From Paenibacillus dokdonensis (GTDB lineage Bacteria; Bacillota; Bacilli; Paenibacillales; Paenibacillaceae): a stretch of 64,000 nucleotides of DNA. Below are positions 26,832 through 38,017 of this stretch, piece by piece. The notes under the pieces are model-generated. The model saw only the letters and a list, made by a program, of their open reading frames with translations, ran no database searches and was not told the DNA's origin. Each line of letters opens with the position of its first letter. The first letter of the stretch is position 1. Location of the stretch: contig NZ_STGQ01000003.1 in assembly GCF_004916975.1 (NCBI RefSeq), positions 1-64,000 on the forward strand, read 5' to 3'. A program made the position numbers and the translations under genes.

Positions 26832-28085
26832 CTATGCTTTTTCCAGTTTTGAGATCAATTCCTTCTGCTCCGAGATATACTGCATCATGCTGGACTGCAC
26901 TTCCCATAAATGTCCTTTGGAACGGTTCCGATTGTATTCCGTAATTGCTGATACCGCGCTATTCATGGTTTGCTCCATTTGTCTGCCGAGTTCTTCCTCG
27001 CCTGTTCCAAGTCCGGTTTGGAGCGATTTCATCGCCTCCATCCAGCGGCTGTGCAGGTCAGTCAGAGCGGCGGTGTTCTCGGCATTCAGAGCAGCTGGGC
27101 TTTCTTGGCCGAGCAGTGCCGCCGATAGCTGACTAAGATTCGACACAAGTTCAGAGCTCACAGCAAAATATTGATTAACAATATCTGCTTCCCCACCAAA
27201 TTCCATCGTACTGGCCGCAGGCAGCGTGATTTCTTTGACATACAACTCCAGACCTTGAGCTTTCAACTGATTACTGAGGAGCTTGGCCTGTTCACGGTCC
27301 GTCGACATGCCTGCATACACGCGGTTTTCCTGTTCAGAATCCGTACCTGCAGCAATACCATACTGCTGAAGCTCTTTTTGAGCCTGCTCCACTCGTTCCT
27401 TACTGCTGAACACCCCGTATTGTAGCATATAATACGATTGCCCCTGCACCTTTACAGCCACGGGAGCCGCTTTACCCGTTTCTGTCTGCGCCTGAGACAC
27501 ACTTTCCGTACTTGGCTTCACTGGGATTATAGAGCCCTCGGAACCGTCCTTGAAGAAGGACAGCACCACAAATCCGAACAGGGCTCCAGTCACAATCGCA
27601 CCCGTGACGGTACCGATTACCTTCCACAGAGAGGCTGGTCGTCTCGGACGATAAGATGCATCGCCCAGTTCCGGATATACCGAGTCTGCAAGGTCCCTCC
27701 ATTCATCCTTATGATCCGATACTCCGGTGTCATATGGATCAAGATCATACCCATCATTTCGGTTAAACCCCTCTTCAACCTGATAGGGCTGTTCGCCTGA
27801 CAGCATCTCGCTCCAGGGATCATCTTTGTGAAAAGGATCCGTCCAGCCCTGCATAGGACCCGGGATCACAGTCAGAGATTTCCGATTTTTTTGAACTGAT
27901 TCCTCTGTATGTTCACGCCGCGGGGCATGGCTGCTATCAGAATGCTCCAGTCCCGGTATATCCTGAATGGACATCTTCTCTTCAGATGTATGCTTGGCGG
28001 CTTTCTGTTCCTCCTGCACAACTTTAAGCTTATGGGAGCTTTCCTCATTAAAGCGGAAAGTCATTCTCGCTTTGTTCAATGTCAT
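26832..28085 (-). CDS. spoIIB: SPOR-domain protein, probable SpoIIB
   Basis: A 417-residue protein with an acidic, unstructured cytoplasmic N-terminus and one membrane segment at about 154-178. The periplasmic SPOR domain runs from about 215 to 285 (QSYYMLQYGVFSSKERVEQA) and is followed by a helical tail. SPOR domains bind denuded septal glycan. In B. subtilis SpoIIB has this layout, guides septal thinning in engulfment and lies between comC/folC and maf. The position here, between murC/folC and maf, makes this the ortholog despite low apparent similarity outside SPOR. Start at 28085 is the family-like MTLNKARMTFRFNEE; an adjacent TTG six bases on is also possible. Confidence 0.75.
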   Translation of the reverse strand: MTLNKARMTFRFNEESSHKLKVVQEEQKAAKHTSEEKMSIQDIPGLEHSDSSHAPRREHTEESVQKNRKSLTVIPGPMQGWTDPFHKDDPWSEMLSGEQPYQVEEGFNRNDGYDLDPYDTGVSDHKDEWRDLADSVYPELGDASYRPRRPASLWKVIGTVTGAIVTGALFGFVVLSFFKDGSEGSIIPVKPSTESVSQAQTETGKAAPVAVKVQGQSYYMLQYGVFSSKERVEQAQKELQQYGIAAGTDSEQENRVYAGMSTDREQAKLLSNQLKAQGLELYVKEITLPAASTMEFGGEADIVNQYFAVSSELVSNLSQLSAALLGQESPAALNAENTAALTDLHSRWMEAMKSLQTGLGTGEEELGRQMEQTMNSAVSAITEYNRNRSKGHLWEVQSSMMQYISEQKELISKLEKA

Positions 28086-28172
28086 ACACCTCACCCTTGT
28101 CTCATTACAAAGTATATATGACAGATTGTCCGAAGATATGCTGCATAAAAGAAAGTCAACCTTAGAATACAA

Positions 28173-28224
28173 AAAAAGAGACTGCCCCGATCCGCGGTAA
28201 TCAGCGGATGAGGCAGTCTCTCAG
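28173..28224 (-). terminator. Terminator after murC
   Basis: GAGACTGCC...GGCAGTCTC forms the outer stem with an inner GATCCGCGG/CGCGGATC-like stem, followed on the minus strand by seven T's. It lies 28 bp after the murC stop. Confidence 0.88.
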
Positions 28225-28251
28225 CTATGTAAGCAGCAGCCCTAAAAAGGC

Positions 28252-29613
28252 CTATAGCTCCTTCGCCAGCTCGTAACCAACTTTCCATATATCACCGGCG
28301 CCCATTGTAATCACAAGCGTCCCCGGCTGTATTCTCTGCTTCAAATCAGACAGCACATCTTCCTTCGTCGGAAGATATCTGGCTCCGGCATTACTGTTCT
28401 GTACGATTAATTCAACCAGCTTGGAAGAATGCACGCCTTCAATCTGCTTTTCTCCTGCAGGCGAATAAATATCGGTGATAATCACTTCGTCTGCCTCACT
28501 AAATGCTCTACTAAAGGCATCCAGCAGGAAAAAAGTGCGCGAGTAACGCTGCGGCTGGAACACGGCAATGATCTTTTTACCGGTCGCCTTAGCAGCACTG
28601 ATCGTCGCTTCGATCTCCGTTGGATGATGTGCATAATCATCGATGATGAGAATATCGTTTTTCTCGCCCAGCACCTGGAAGCGGCGCTTGGCACCATGAA
28701 ACTTGGAGATTCCCTCAACGATTTGCTCAAACGGAATACCTGCTTTCAGGCAGGAAATGACAGTGGCCATCGCATTGTAAACGTTATGGCGTCCCGGTAC
28801 CGACAATTCCACTTTTCCGAGAGATTGGCCTTTATGATTCATGGTAAAGGATACATGCCGGTCGCCAAGCACCATATCGGTTGCTGTATATTCCGCGTCC
28901 GTATCAATGCCGTAAGTGGCTACCTGACAGCGAATGCCTGGAATAATGGCCTGAATGTTGACATCATCCCCGCAAACCACAGCCGTTCCGTCTTCACGGA
29001 TTTGATTCAAAAACTGAACATAAGCTTTCTTCAGCTTCTCAAAGTCCCCGTCATAGTTTTCCAGATGGTCGGCTTCGATATTGGTCACAATACCCAGCCA
29101 TGGATGATACTGCAGGAACGAGCCATCGCTTTCATCCGCTTCGGCAACGACAAAGTCTCCTTTACCGGCCTTCGCGTTCGTTCCCACATTCATAATTTCC
29201 CCACCGATAATGTAGGTCGGGTCAACGCCGCATTCTTCCATCACCAAAGCGACCATGGAGGATGTGGTTGTCTTGCCGTGAGCGCCAGCAACCGCTACGC
29301 CTTTGCGCTCATTCAGCAGTCTTGCAAGCATCTGTGATCGATGCAGAATCGGAATGTTAAGCTGTTCCGCTTCCACTCTCTCCACATTGTCTTGGGACAA
29401 AGCCGTCGAATACACAACCAAATCTGCTCCGTGTACCTGCTCTGCCGTATGTCCGATATAAATTTTGGCACCTTTGGCAGCCAATTTTTCCGTTAATTCC
29501 TGGGAAGCCACATCCGAACCCGTGACCTTATATCCCATTTCCAGCATAACCCTAGCAATGGCGCTCATCCCGTAGCCACCAATACCGATAAAATGAACAT
29601 GTTCAGAATTCAA
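28252..29613 (-). CDS. murC: UDP-N-acetylmuramate-L-alanine ligase
   Basis: Adds the first L-alanine of the peptidoglycan stem peptide in the cytoplasm. About 453 residues with the UDP-binding GIGGYGMSAIARVM, the ATP loop GAHGKTTTSSMVAL, EADESDGSFLQYHP and DDYAHHPTEIEATISAA. The start is set at TTG 29613, which comes directly after the folC stop and gives the family N-terminus. The longer reading from 29670 lies inside folC. B. subtilis has comC here instead, so murC is a lineage difference. Confidence 0.95.
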   Translation of the reverse strand: MNSEHVHFIGIGGYGMSAIARVMLEMGYKVTGSDVASQELTEKLAAKGAKIYIGHTAEQVHGADLVVYSTALSQDNVERVEAEQLNIPILHRSQMLARLLNERKGVAVAGAHGKTTTSSMVALVMEECGVDPTYIIGGEIMNVGTNAKAGKGDFVVAEADESDGSFLQYHPWLGIVTNIEADHLENYDGDFEKLKKAYVQFLNQIREDGTAVVCGDDVNIQAIIPGIRCQVATYGIDTDAEYTATDMVLGDRHVSFTMNHKGQSLGKVELSVPGRHNVYNAMATVISCLKAGIPFEQIVEGISKFHGAKRRFQVLGEKNDILIIDDYAHHPTEIEATISAAKATGKKIIAVFQPQRYSRTFFLLDAFSRAFSEADEVIITDIYSPAGEKQIEGVHSSKLVELIVQNSNAGARYLPTKEDVLSDLKQRIQPGTLVITMGAGDIWKVGYELAKEL

Positions 29614-29620
29614 CAGATTT

Positions 29621-30991
29621 TCACCAACCTTTTTCAGAATCGGTCTGACCCAGCAGAGCGGCCCGCACATCCGATATTAAATAAAGCGTGCCGGATACCA
29701 CCGCCAAATCCTCCGCTTCTGTCCGTGACTTAAGTAGTTCTAGCGCGTTTTTCCAATCCGGTTCTACGATGATCTGCAAACCTGGTTTGCCATAGGAATG
29801 CATTAGCCCCTCCGCAAGTTCATGCAGCGCTGCAGCGTCCATTTTTTTCCGGAAGTCCGGCTCGGTCAGGATAAGCGTATCCACTATAGGAAGTATATGC
29901 TTCAAATAGGATTCATGATGCTTATTCGACAGCATTCCCATCATCAAAATTAAACGTTCATGCGGATAGTGCCTTTCAATGCTCTTCCGTAAGGATTCCG
30001 CACCCTCCGGATTATGGGCTCCATCCAGGACGATGCGGGGCGCAGAGGATACTTCTTCCATCCGCCCTGCCCACACCGTTTCGCGGAATCCTTTTAAAAT
30101 ATCCTCTTCATCCATAACAAAAGCCATGTACTGACGCAAAATCTCCAAAGCCATTAGCGCTCCGGCCGCATTGGCAACCTGGTGCACACCCTTCATGCCG
30201 ATTTCAACATCATATTCACGAAATGGCCCCTTGAAATGAAAGGTTTGATACGGACCCTGTTCACCCGTATATTCATAGCTGAATTTTTCGCCTGCCAAAT
30301 ACAGTGTTGTCCGGCATTCCTCCGCTTTTGTCCGCAGTACTTCAACAACTCCCGGCTGCTCCACGCAGCTGACCACAGGCACGCCCGATTTAATAATGCC
30401 CGCTTTTTCGAAAGCAATCTGCTCTACGGTATCGCCGAGTACATCGGTATGGTCCATGCCCACATTGGTAATGACCGAAATCACCGGAAATACAATATTT
30501 GTTACATCCAGCCTTCCCCCAAGTCCCGTCTCCCATACGACAATATCCGGCACGCATTCCTCCGCATAATACAAAATCGCGAGAGCCGTCGAAACCTCGA
30601 ACATGGTGGGCGAACCCAGCTCGGTTGCTGCGATCTCCTCCACAATCGGATATAGACGATTCGCAAACGCCAAAAGGGTTTCCTCGGGAATATCCTCACC
30701 GTTATATTGAAAACGGTTCGTGAATTTGGTGATAAAGGGGGACGTGAATGTTCCCACCGAATAGCCGCTTTGCAAGAGAACCCGAGTCAAATACGCACAG
30801 GTAGAGCCTTTGCCGTTCGTTCCTGCAATATGAATGAATTTAAGGCGCCGATGAGGGTTATTAAGCATCTCCATCATCTTTTCAATTCTTGACATACCGG
30901 GGCGGATCCCGAAAGGAATCAGCCCGTTAATCCAGTCTACAGCTTCTGTATATGTGTGCAGGTACGCAGAGGCTTCAAATTGATCTCCCAT
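29621..30991 (-). CDS. folC: Folylpolyglutamate/dihydrofolate synthase
   Basis: A Mur-ligase-fold enzyme of 456 residues that adds glutamate to folates. Motifs: HIAGTNGKGSTCAYLTRVLL near residue 55, VVWETGLGGRLDVTNI and VLDGAHNPEGAESL. It lies 70 bp after valS in the same order as B. subtilis. Confidence 0.96.
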   Translation of the reverse strand: MGDQFEASAYLHTYTEAVDWINGLIPFGIRPGMSRIEKMMEMLNNPHRRLKFIHIAGTNGKGSTCAYLTRVLLQSGYSVGTFTSPFITKFTNRFQYNGEDIPEETLLAFANRLYPIVEEIAATELGSPTMFEVSTALAILYYAEECVPDIVVWETGLGGRLDVTNIVFPVISVITNVGMDHTDVLGDTVEQIAFEKAGIIKSGVPVVSCVEQPGVVEVLRTKAEECRTTLYLAGEKFSYEYTGEQGPYQTFHFKGPFREYDVEIGMKGVHQVANAAGALMALEILRQYMAFVMDEEDILKGFRETVWAGRMEEVSSAPRIVLDGAHNPEGAESLRKSIERHYPHERLILMMGMLSNKHHESYLKHILPIVDTLILTEPDFRKKMDAAALHELAEGLMHSYGKPGLQIIVEPDWKNALELLKSRTEAEDLAVVSGTLYLISDVRAALLGQTDSEKGW

Positions 30992-31061
30992 TTACCATTT
31001 CACCTTCTGAATTTATTTGTCCAGGATACTGCATGCTCCCCAGTGAATCGTTTTTCTAAAA

Positions 31062-33731
31062 TCAGCCCTTCAGTTCTTCAATCCGTGCAATAACCTTGCT
31101 CCGCTTATCAGAGTAATCAGCCATTTTCGCCTTTTCCTCTTCAATGACTTTCGCAGGTGCCTTGGATACAAAGCCCTCATTACCTAGCTTCTTCTCAACG
31201 CGCAGTACTTCATTGTTCAAGTTCTGCAGCTCTTTTTCTAGACGCGCAATTTCCTGATCAATATCGATCAGACCCGCAAGCGGCAGATACAGCTCAGCGC
31301 CTGTAACAATCGCGGTCATCGCTTTATCCGGACTCTCAAGTCCCAGACTTGCCGTAAAACTTGAAGTATTGCAGAAGCGCTGCACATAAATTTCATTGCG
31401 AGTTACGATTTGAAGCACCTGATCATCTCCGGCCTTCAGCATAAGCTCAACCTTTTTGCTCATCGGCACGTTTACTTCGGCACGGATATTTCGTACTGCT
31501 CGGATGATATCCATCAGCAGTGACATTTCACGCGCAGCTCCTTCATTTTCAAGAGCAGCATCAAATTCCGGCCAAGCAGCCAGTGTAATGGACTCGCCTT
31601 GATGCGGAAGATGCTGCCAGATCTCTTCGGAAATGAACGGCATAAACGGATGCATCATGCGCAGCGTACGGTCAAGCACGTAGGCAAGTACTGATTTTGT
31701 CGTATTCTTCGCTGTCTCGTTTTCCCCGTACAGGGACAGTTTGGAGAATTCGATATACCAGTCGCAGAGGTCATCCCAGATGAAGTTATACAGCAGGCGG
31801 CCAGTCTCACCAAATTCATAGGCATCTATTAGACGCGTGATATCACGGGAAGTTTCGTTCAGGCGATGCAGAATCCAGCGATCAGCCGTACTGAGTTCAC
31901 CGCTTATGTCAATGTCGTCATAAGTGAAGCCCTCTAGGTTCATCAAGGCAAAACGTGATGCATTCCAGATCTTGTTGGCAAAATTCCGGGCCTGTTCCAC
32001 GCGCTCCCAGCGGAAGCGGAGATCCTGCCCAGGCGTGCTGCTGGTGGAGATCATATAGCGCATCGCATCCGCGCCGTACTGTTCGATGACTTCCAGCGGA
32101 TCCACACCGTTGCCAAGCGACTTGGACATCTTCTTGCCTTCCGGATCACGAACCAGACCATGCATCAGTACGTCCTTGAATGGAATCTCACCGGTAAATT
32201 CAAGTGCAGTAAAGATCATGCGGGCAACCCAGAAATAGATGATATCATATCCGGTAACCAAAACGTCTGTCGGATAGTAACGCTTCAGATCCTCCGTTTG
32301 GTCAGGCCAGCCAAGGGTCGAGAACGGCCACAGGGCGGAGCTGAACCAGGTGTCCAGAACGTCTTCATCTTGACGGAGATCGGTGCTGCCGCACTTGGAG
32401 CATTTTGTCACATCATCGTGAGCAACATGAATCTCGCCGCAGGCTTCGCAGTACCATGCCGGAATGCGGTGACCCCACCAGAGCTGGCGGGAAATACACC
32501 AGTCACGCACGTTTTCGATCCAGTTCAGATAAGTTTTTTCAAAACGGTCCGGTACAAAGTTTACGCCTTTGCCTGATTTCTGCGCCTCTATGGCCACTTC
32601 GGCCAGCGGCTGCATCTTAACGAACCACTGTGTGGACAGGTAAGGCTCAACGACAGCGCCCGTACGTTCACTATGTCCAACCTGATGAAGATGGTCATCG
32701 ATTTTGATCAGGACGCCTTGCTCCTTCAAATCCTGAACGATTTGCTTACGGCAGTCGCTGCGGTCCATGCCCTGGTATTTGCCAGCCAGTTCATTCATTG
32801 TACCCGTTTCATCCATAACCGTAATTTGCGGCAGGTCATGGCGAAGTCCTACCTCGAAATCGTTCGGATCATGGGAAGGTGTAATTTTAACAGCGCCGCT
32901 TCCGAATTCCTTATCAACGTACTCATCTGCAATGACCGGAATTTCACGGCCAACAATCGGCAGAACGAGCATTTTTCCGATCATATCCTTATAGCGCTCA
33001 TCCTTTGGATGAACGGCTACAGCCGAATCCCCAAGCATGGTTTCCGGACGTGTGGTGGCTACCGTGATATGCCCGCTTCCATCCTTCAAAGGATAGGAGA
33101 GGTGATACAGATGCCCTTGAACCTCTTTGTATTCAACTTCAATATCAGAGAGGGCCGTACGAGCAGCCGGATCCCAGTTGATGATACGTTTGCCGCGGTA
33201 GATCAGACCTTTTTCATGAAGCTTTACAAAAACCTCGCGTACGGCTTTGGACAGGCCCTCATCCAGCGTAAAACGTTCTCTGGAGTAATCAAGGGAAAAG
33301 CCCATTTTCGACCACTGCTCATGGATGGTTTCAGCGTATTTGTCTTTCCACTCCCATACCTTTTCCAGGAACTTCTCCCGGCCCAGATCATAGCGAGTAA
33401 CGCCTTCTTCGCGAAGCTTTTGCTCCACTTTCGTCTGGGTGGCGATACCGGCGTGGTCCGAGCCTGGAAGCCAAAGGGCGTCATAGCCCTGCATCCGTTT
33501 GGTGCGGATCAGGATATCCTGCAGCGTAAAGTCGAGCGCATGCCCGATGTGAAGCATGCCTGTAACATTCGGAGGGGGAATGACAATCGTATAAGGCTTC
33601 GCGTCTTTGCGCTGTCCAGCCTTGAAAAACTCCCCTTCCATCCAGTATTTATACCATTTTTCTTCGGCTGCCTTCGGATCATAGGTCGTCGGCATTTCTG
33701 TCGTCAGTTTGTTGTCCTGCTCTGTCATCAT
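31062..33731 (-). CDS. valS: Valyl-tRNA synthetase
   Basis: A class I synthetase of 889 residues. HIGH motif in [16 protein letters not shown] (about 53-68). A zinc ribbon runs through [11 protein letters not shown] and [15 protein letters not shown] is in [14 protein letters not shown] near residue 530, and a C-terminal coiled-coil arm ends the protein (about 825-889). The editing domain carries [10 protein letters not shown]. The start ATG at 33731 has GGAGGAATG upstream. Expression is under a T-box, described separately. Confidence 0.98.
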   Translation of the reverse strand: MMTEQDNKLTTEMPTTYDPKAAEEKWYKYWMEGEFFKAGQRKDAKPYTIVIPPPNVTGMLHIGHALDFTLQDILIRTKRMQGYDALWLPGSDHAGIATQTKVEQKLREEGVTRYDLGREKFLEKVWEWKDKYAETIHEQWSKMGFSLDYSRERFTLDEGLSKAVREVFVKLHEKGLIYRGKRIINWDPAARTALSDIEVEYKEVQGHLYHLSYPLKDGSGHITVATTRPETMLGDSAVAVHPKDERYKDMIGKMLVLPIVGREIPVIADEYVDKEFGSGAVKITPSHDPNDFEVGLRHDLPQITVMDETGTMNELAGKYQGMDRSDCRKQIVQDLKEQGVLIKIDDHLHQVGHSERTGAVVEPYLSTQWFVKMQPLAEVAIEAQKSGKGVNFVPDRFEKTYLNWIENVRDWCISRQLWWGHRIPAWYCEACGEIHVAHDDVTKCSKCGSTDLRQDEDVLDTWFSSALWPFSTLGWPDQTEDLKRYYPTDVLVTGYDIIYFWVARMIFTALEFTGEIPFKDVLMHGLVRDPEGKKMSKSLGNGVDPLEVIEQYGADAMRYMISTSSTPGQDLRFRWERVEQARNFANKIWNASRFALMNLEGFTYDDIDISGELSTADRWILHRLNETSRDITRLIDAYEFGETGRLLYNFIWDDLCDWYIEFSKLSLYGENETAKNTTKSVLAYVLDRTLRMMHPFMPFISEEIWQHLPHQGESITLAAWPEFDAALENEGAAREMSLLMDIIRAVRNIRAEVNVPMSKKVELMLKAGDDQVLQIVTRNEIYVQRFCNTSSFTASLGLESPDKAMTAIVTGAELYLPLAGLIDIDQEIARLEKELQNLNNEVLRVEKKLGNEGFVSKAPAKVIEEEKAKMADYSDKRSKVIARIEELKG

Positions 33732-33772
33732 TGCATTCCTCCATCACAAGATCAGCTTTGTGCTAAAAAAAC

Positions 33773-34090
33773 AAAAAAGCCCCTCGTCCTCAAAGGACGA
33801 AAGGCTGTTCTTTCGCGGTACCACCTTTGTTTCGCGTATGCCTAATGCAAATACATCTCACCTTAGACATGGCAGACTGCTCTCAAGCAAATGCCTTCAA
33901 GTACGCGACACTTCATGCAGATAACGGCTGCAGCCGGTCTGCTCTAACCCGAGAAATCGGCTCAAACAGACAACTCCCGGGCGACTTCGGTTGAATGCAT
34001 CCTGCGGAATCTCACAGCGCAGCAAAGCAATTCCACTCTCTGAAGGGCATATCATCCTACTCTTCCCGATCATCGTTCTTGACAAAATAT
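33773..34090 (-). ncRNA. Valine T-box leader of valS
   Basis: The minus strand has the T-box sequence AAAGGTGGTACCGCG at 33814-33828. Next come competing structures ending in the terminator AGCCTTTCGTCC...GGACGAGGGGCT with six T's (33773-33806). Upstream is a long stem I with distal AGAG and GAAT-type loops. In the specifier loop the minus strand reads GAAGTCG at about 33981-33987, giving codon GUC (33983-33985), a valine codon. TGGT in the bulge would pair with ACCA of tRNA-Val. Low charged tRNA-Val should favour the antiterminator and valS expression. Confidence 0.95.
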
Positions 34091-34096
34091 AAGAAT

Positions 34097-34125
34097 ATCA
34101 TAACTTGGTTGTCGACTTAAGTCAA
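34097..34125 (-). promoter_or_regulatory. valS promoter
   Basis: Minus strand: -35 TTGACT (34120-34125), 17-bp spacer, -10 TATGAT (34097-34102). It lies just upstream of the T-box leader. Confidence 0.8.
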
Positions 34126-34218
34126 CATAGAGCGTGCTGCTGTCCAGGCGTCGTTTCACGCTATAGAATTATTATTAACTTATGTATGAATCTTAAACAA
34201 GGGTACCGGGCAATAACA

Positions 34219-34259
34219 CAAAAAAGCGCCCGGCCTTTTCTTCCAGTACCGGACGCCCT
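34219..34259 (-). terminator. Terminator after spoVID
   Basis: The minus strand has GCGTCCGG...CCGGGCGC (one mismatch) followed by TTTTTT. It lies 25 bp after the spoVID stop. Confidence 0.8.
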
Positions 34260-34284
34260 TCTTATGATTTTCATCATGCCATTC

Positions 34285-35601
34285 CTACGGAATGTATAAA
34301 ATTTGGCCTTCCTCAACCGTTTGCTCGGCCAGCCGGTTATGGAGCAGGATTTCGCGGGCGGTGAGCTGATAGCGGTTAGCAATCGTCTCCAGCGTTTCCT
34401 CCCGCTGAACAATGCATAGCCGCACTTTACGGAATTGATTTTTTTCCGAGCTGCTTCCCAGAAACAGATTCTGCCACTGAATATCATCGCTGCCGTTCGC
34501 TTCCCGTTCCGTTTCTTCACGCTGAGGCTCTTCCAATACAGCCTGCTGCTCCTGCTCTTTCAGTGAACGGCTCGAAGCCAGAATTGAGGAAAAACCGATG
34601 GATTCCTTGTCATCCCTTTGCGCATCTTTTTTGCTACCAAGAGCGATTCGCATTTCCCGTTCATCCGTAGGTTCTTCCTTGGGTACCGATTCCTGCTGGA
34701 AGGCACTGAACGGAAATGCCGGCTCGTGAATAGATTCCTGATCAACAGACGTCAGGTAGATATTCGTCTCTTGATCCTCTTCCGCCGGAATCGCGGTATT
34801 TTCTGGGTGTAACAGTTCCGATTCATCTTCATGCTCAAAATGCCAGACGTTCGAAGATGCCTTATTCCCGCTGCGTTCCGGGGATTCCTTGTCCGTATGT
34901 AACGCGGTGGGAGCGGGTACTTCTTCAGGCTCCGACGTCTCCTCAGGGGTCCGCTGCTGGGAATAAGTTTCGGCAGCCGTTTCGGCCTGCGGCAGGATTT
35001 CGGTGAAATCTGATGCTTCAAAGCCTTCAGGGACGGTAAAGCTCTCCGCTGCATATGCCGGCGCTTGGTTATCCGCTGAATACGATGCATCGTTCGTTTC
35101 CCTGATCTCCGCCTCATCCGCGCTGCCCTCCTCTTCCTCCAAAAAAGCAGCCAGTACTGCATCCTCAGCAGGATCATCTGACGCATGTATGACCGTAAAT
35201 TCATCAGCATTCCATGCAGGTGCCGGGTCGCTTACAGCGGTTTCGATTCCGCGTAGGGACAACACACCCGTGATGTTCAAGCTGCGTTTGGACAAGAGAT
35301 CTACATCAAAATTTTCAATTTCAACGGCAATCTCGTCCAGCGAAGACACACGATTTGTAGGTACGGTGATTTCCACAGGAATAAAATGCTCAAGACGCTG
35401 TGTACCGTCCTCCTCCCCATCGCCTCTGTACAGCCCGCTTAAAAGCAAGTGGCCACGAAGTGCGACCTGCTCCCCCTGGCTGATGACCTGAATATGAGGC
35501 AGCAGCTCGATTTCTTCCAGCTCGGCAATTCCAGACACATCTTCCGATAGATGAATTCGCTCATAAATATCAAAACGCAAACCGTAGGACTGGTCAAACA
35601 C
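34285..35601 (-). CDS. spoVID: SpoVID-like LysM spore coat protein
   Basis: A 438-residue protein with a beta-rich N-terminal domain (about 1-120, resembling the SpoVID/SPOCS domain), an acidic central region full of Glu, Ser, Ala and Pro, and one C-terminal LysM domain (about 394-438: REETLETIANRYQLTAREIL). SpoVID drives spore-coat encasement and binds SafA. Its position between valS and hemL matches B. subtilis. The start is GTG with AAAGGAGG eight bases upstream. No membrane segment is seen. Confidence 0.88.
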   Translation of the reverse strand: MFDQSYGLRFDIYERIHLSEDVSGIAELEEIELLPHIQVISQGEQVALRGHLLLSGLYRGDGEEDGTQRLEHFIPVEITVPTNRVSSLDEIAVEIENFDVDLLSKRSLNITGVLSLRGIETAVSDPAPAWNADEFTVIHASDDPAEDAVLAAFLEEEEGSADEAEIRETNDASYSADNQAPAYAAESFTVPEGFEASDFTEILPQAETAAETYSQQRTPEETSEPEEVPAPTALHTDKESPERSGNKASSNVWHFEHEDESELLHPENTAIPAEEDQETNIYLTSVDQESIHEPAFPFSAFQQESVPKEEPTDEREMRIALGSKKDAQRDDKESIGFSSILASSRSLKEQEQQAVLEEPQREETEREANGSDDIQWQNLFLGSSSEKNQFRKVRLCIVQREETLETIANRYQLTAREILLHNRLAEQTVEEGQILYIP

Positions 35602-35792
35602 AGAATTGTCCTCCTTTCGGCATATTTCTAACCATGAGTCTGCTCACGGCATGAGCCCCAAAATGCGTTACTCATTCTATCTATATGCTCCAAATATAAG
35701 GGCATTCCAGTTTTGCACCAGTCCGGCAGTTTGCGCCGATATTTTCTGGACATTATGCGAATTCTTCGCTTTTTGCCAAGAATCATATGTGC

Positions 35793-36695
35793 TTATTTTA
35801 TATTGCACAGCTTCTCATGCAGCTGCTGCAGATCAATGGGCCAAGGATCGGCAATATCAATTCGTTCTCCAGTGAAAGGATGGGTGAACCCAAGCTGTTC
35901 GCCGTGCAGCGCCTGCCTTCCAATCAAGGCCGTACTTCCGCCATAAAGCGAGTCGCCCAGCAGCGGATGCCCCAAATGGCTGAGATGAACACGGATTTGA
36001 TGCGTACGGCCTGTCTCCAGCTCAAGATGTACGAGAGAGGAATTCTTGAACAACTCGCCTACACGTATGCGCGTTACTGCGTTTTGACCGGATGGAGAGA
36101 CCCGTCTTCGCTGCTTATGGTGGCGATCCTTGCCGATTGGCAGATCAATTACTGACAGCTCGGCCGATACCTTGCCCTGCACGAAGGCTGCATAGCTCCG
36201 CGCAATGCGCTTGTGGCGCATATCCTCATCCAGCTTAAGCTGAGCCCACTCATTTTTGGCATATAGAACAGGTCCGGTCGTACATTGGTCAAGCCTATGA
36301 ATATGCCGTACGGCTACTTCCTCGCCCTGCATCTGAAAATACGCTGCAACCGCATGATCGAGTGTCGGCTCTGCGTTGCCTTTGCTGCCATCAGGATGAA
36401 TATTCATGCCTGCAGGCTTATGCACAACCAGACAGAAATCATCTTCATACAGGATATCAAGCTCATGCCATATTGGTTCAATTCCCGCTGCTTGAACGGG
36501 AAAGAGGGCCAGCCGCAGCCGGTCCCCTTTCCATTCTATCGCCTTATTTGCGTGCAGCTGCTTCATAAGCTTTTCCGGCATTCCCAGTGTCTCCAGCAGC
36601 CAAGCTGGTGTAGCTTCGTCCCGGTTTGCAGCCCCGCTCAAGCTTTTCCCGGGAATCAGCTCCAGCCATTGACCGCGGCGAGTCCATGTTCTCAC
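35793..36695 (-). CDS. RluA-family RNA pseudouridine synthase
   Basis: A 300-residue pseudouridine synthase. The catalytic Asp is in [17 protein letters not shown] (around residue 137), and [11 protein letters not shown] and [20 protein letters not shown] are family blocks. The N-terminus carries a short S4-like remnant. The target site, in rRNA or tRNA, cannot be told from sequence. The start overlaps the hemL stop by four bases, so it is co-expressed with the haem genes; this coupling is not part of the B. subtilis arrangement as I know it. Confidence 0.9.
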   Translation of the reverse strand: MRTWTRRGQWLELIPGKSLSGAANRDEATPAWLLETLGMPEKLMKQLHANKAIEWKGDRLRLALFPVQAAGIEPIWHELDILYEDDFCLVVHKPAGMNIHPDGSKGNAEPTLDHAVAAYFQMQGEEVAVRHIHRLDQCTTGPVLYAKNEWAQLKLDEDMRHKRIARSYAAFVQGKVSAELSVIDLPIGKDRHHKQRRRVSPSGQNAVTRIRVGELFKNSSLVHLELETGRTHQIRVHLSHLGHPLLGDSLYGGSTALIGRQALHGEQLGFTHPFTGERIDIADPWPIDLQQLHEKLCNIK

Positions 36696-37993
36696 AGGTT
36701 TTTCAAGGCGTTGTAGTTGGCTTCAATCGTAGCATCGATATCCTCTATGCTGTGCGCAGCCGATACAAACATCCCCTCGAACTGGGAAGGAGCCACACTG
36801 ACGCCCTCTTCTACCAGATTGGCAAAATACTTGGTAAAGCGCTGAAGATCGCTAGCTTTGGCTGTATCATAGTTCACCACAGGTCCTTCCGTGAAGAACG
36901 GACAAACCATGGAACCGACACGGTTCAAGGTCACAGGAACGCCTAACTGCCTGGCATTTTTCTCAAAACCTGCCGCAAGGCGCGAAGCGCGCTCCTCGAG
37001 CTGCTCGTACACCTCAGGTGTCAGCAATTTAAGCGTCGTATATCCGGCAACCATTGCCAGCGGGTTACCACTTAACGTTCCCGCCTGGTAAATTGGTCCG
37101 GATGGGGCGATCTGCTCCATAATTTCGCGTTTACCGCCATAAGCGCCCACTGGAAGGCCACCGCCGATGACCTTGCCAAGACAAGTCAGATCAGGTGTAA
37201 TGCCCAACAGGCCCTGCGCACAGTTGATGTTCACACGGAAACCCGTCATCACCTCATCAAAAATCAAAAGGCTGCCATAACGTGTTGTAATCTCACGAAG
37301 ACCTTGCAGGAAACCTGGAAGCGGAGGCACAACCCCCATATTGCCGGCAATCGGCTCGACAATGACGCAGGCGATCTCCTCGCCAAAACGTTCAAAGGCC
37401 ACTTTTACGGACTCGAGATCATTATAGGCTACTGTAATCGTGCTCGATGCAACACTTTCAGGTACGCCAGGGCTGTCAGGCAGACCAAGCGTAGCTACGC
37501 CTGAACCCGCTTTGATCAGCAGGCTGTCCGCATGTCCGTGGTAGGAGCCTTCAAATTTCAAAATTTTGCCCCGCCCTGTATACCCGCGTGCAAGACGGAT
37601 TGCACTCATCGTTGCTTCCGTTCCCGAGTTCACCATCCGCACAACATCAATCGAAGGAACACGTTCACAGACCAGTTTGGCCATTTCCGTTTCGATAAGG
37701 GTTGGAGCGCCAAAGCTTGTGCCTTTTGATGCCGTTTCCTGAATGGCCGAGATAACCTCCGGATGGGCATGTCCCATAATAAGCGGGCCCCAGGAGCCGA
37801 TATAATCAATAAAACTGTTGCCATCGATGTCATAGATCCGTGAGCCCTTGGCATGATCCACATAAATGGGTGTCAGGCCAACTGATTTAAAAGCCCGCAC
37901 AGGACTGTTAACCCCGCCGGGAAGATAATGCTTGGCTTCTTCAAACGCCGTGCGGGAAGCCTCTTCTTTACGTTTTCCAGACATATTGCTCAT
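36692..37993 (-). CDS. hemL: Glutamate-1-semialdehyde 2,1-aminomutase
   Basis: A PLP enzyme of 433 residues that makes 5-aminolevulinate from glutamate-1-semialdehyde. The cofactor lysine is in [29 protein letters not shown] and [20 protein letters not shown] are present. The start at 37993 has GGGAG eight bases upstream. Last step of the C5 pathway begun by hemA in the same operon. Confidence 0.97.
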   Translation of the reverse strand: MSNMSGKRKEEASRTAFEEAKHYLPGGVNSPVRAFKSVGLTPIYVDHAKGSRIYDIDGNSFIDYIGSWGPLIMGHAHPEVISAIQETASKGTSFGAPTLIETEMAKLVCERVPSIDVVRMVNSGTEATMSAIRLARGYTGRGKILKFEGSYHGHADSLLIKAGSGVATLGLPDSPGVPESVASSTITVAYNDLESVKVAFERFGEEIACVIVEPIAGNMGVVPPLPGFLQGLREITTRYGSLLIFDEVMTGFRVNINCAQGLLGITPDLTCLGKVIGGGLPVGAYGGKREIMEQIAPSGPIYQAGTLSGNPLAMVAGYTTLKLLTPEVYEQLEERASRLAAGFEKNARQLGVPVTLNRVGSMVCPFFTEGPVVNYDTAKASDLQRFTKYFANLVEEGVSVAPSQFEGMFVSAAHSIEDIDATIEANYNALKNL

Positions 37994-38017
37994 GAAAGTC
38001 ACTCCCGTGTCGTTATT

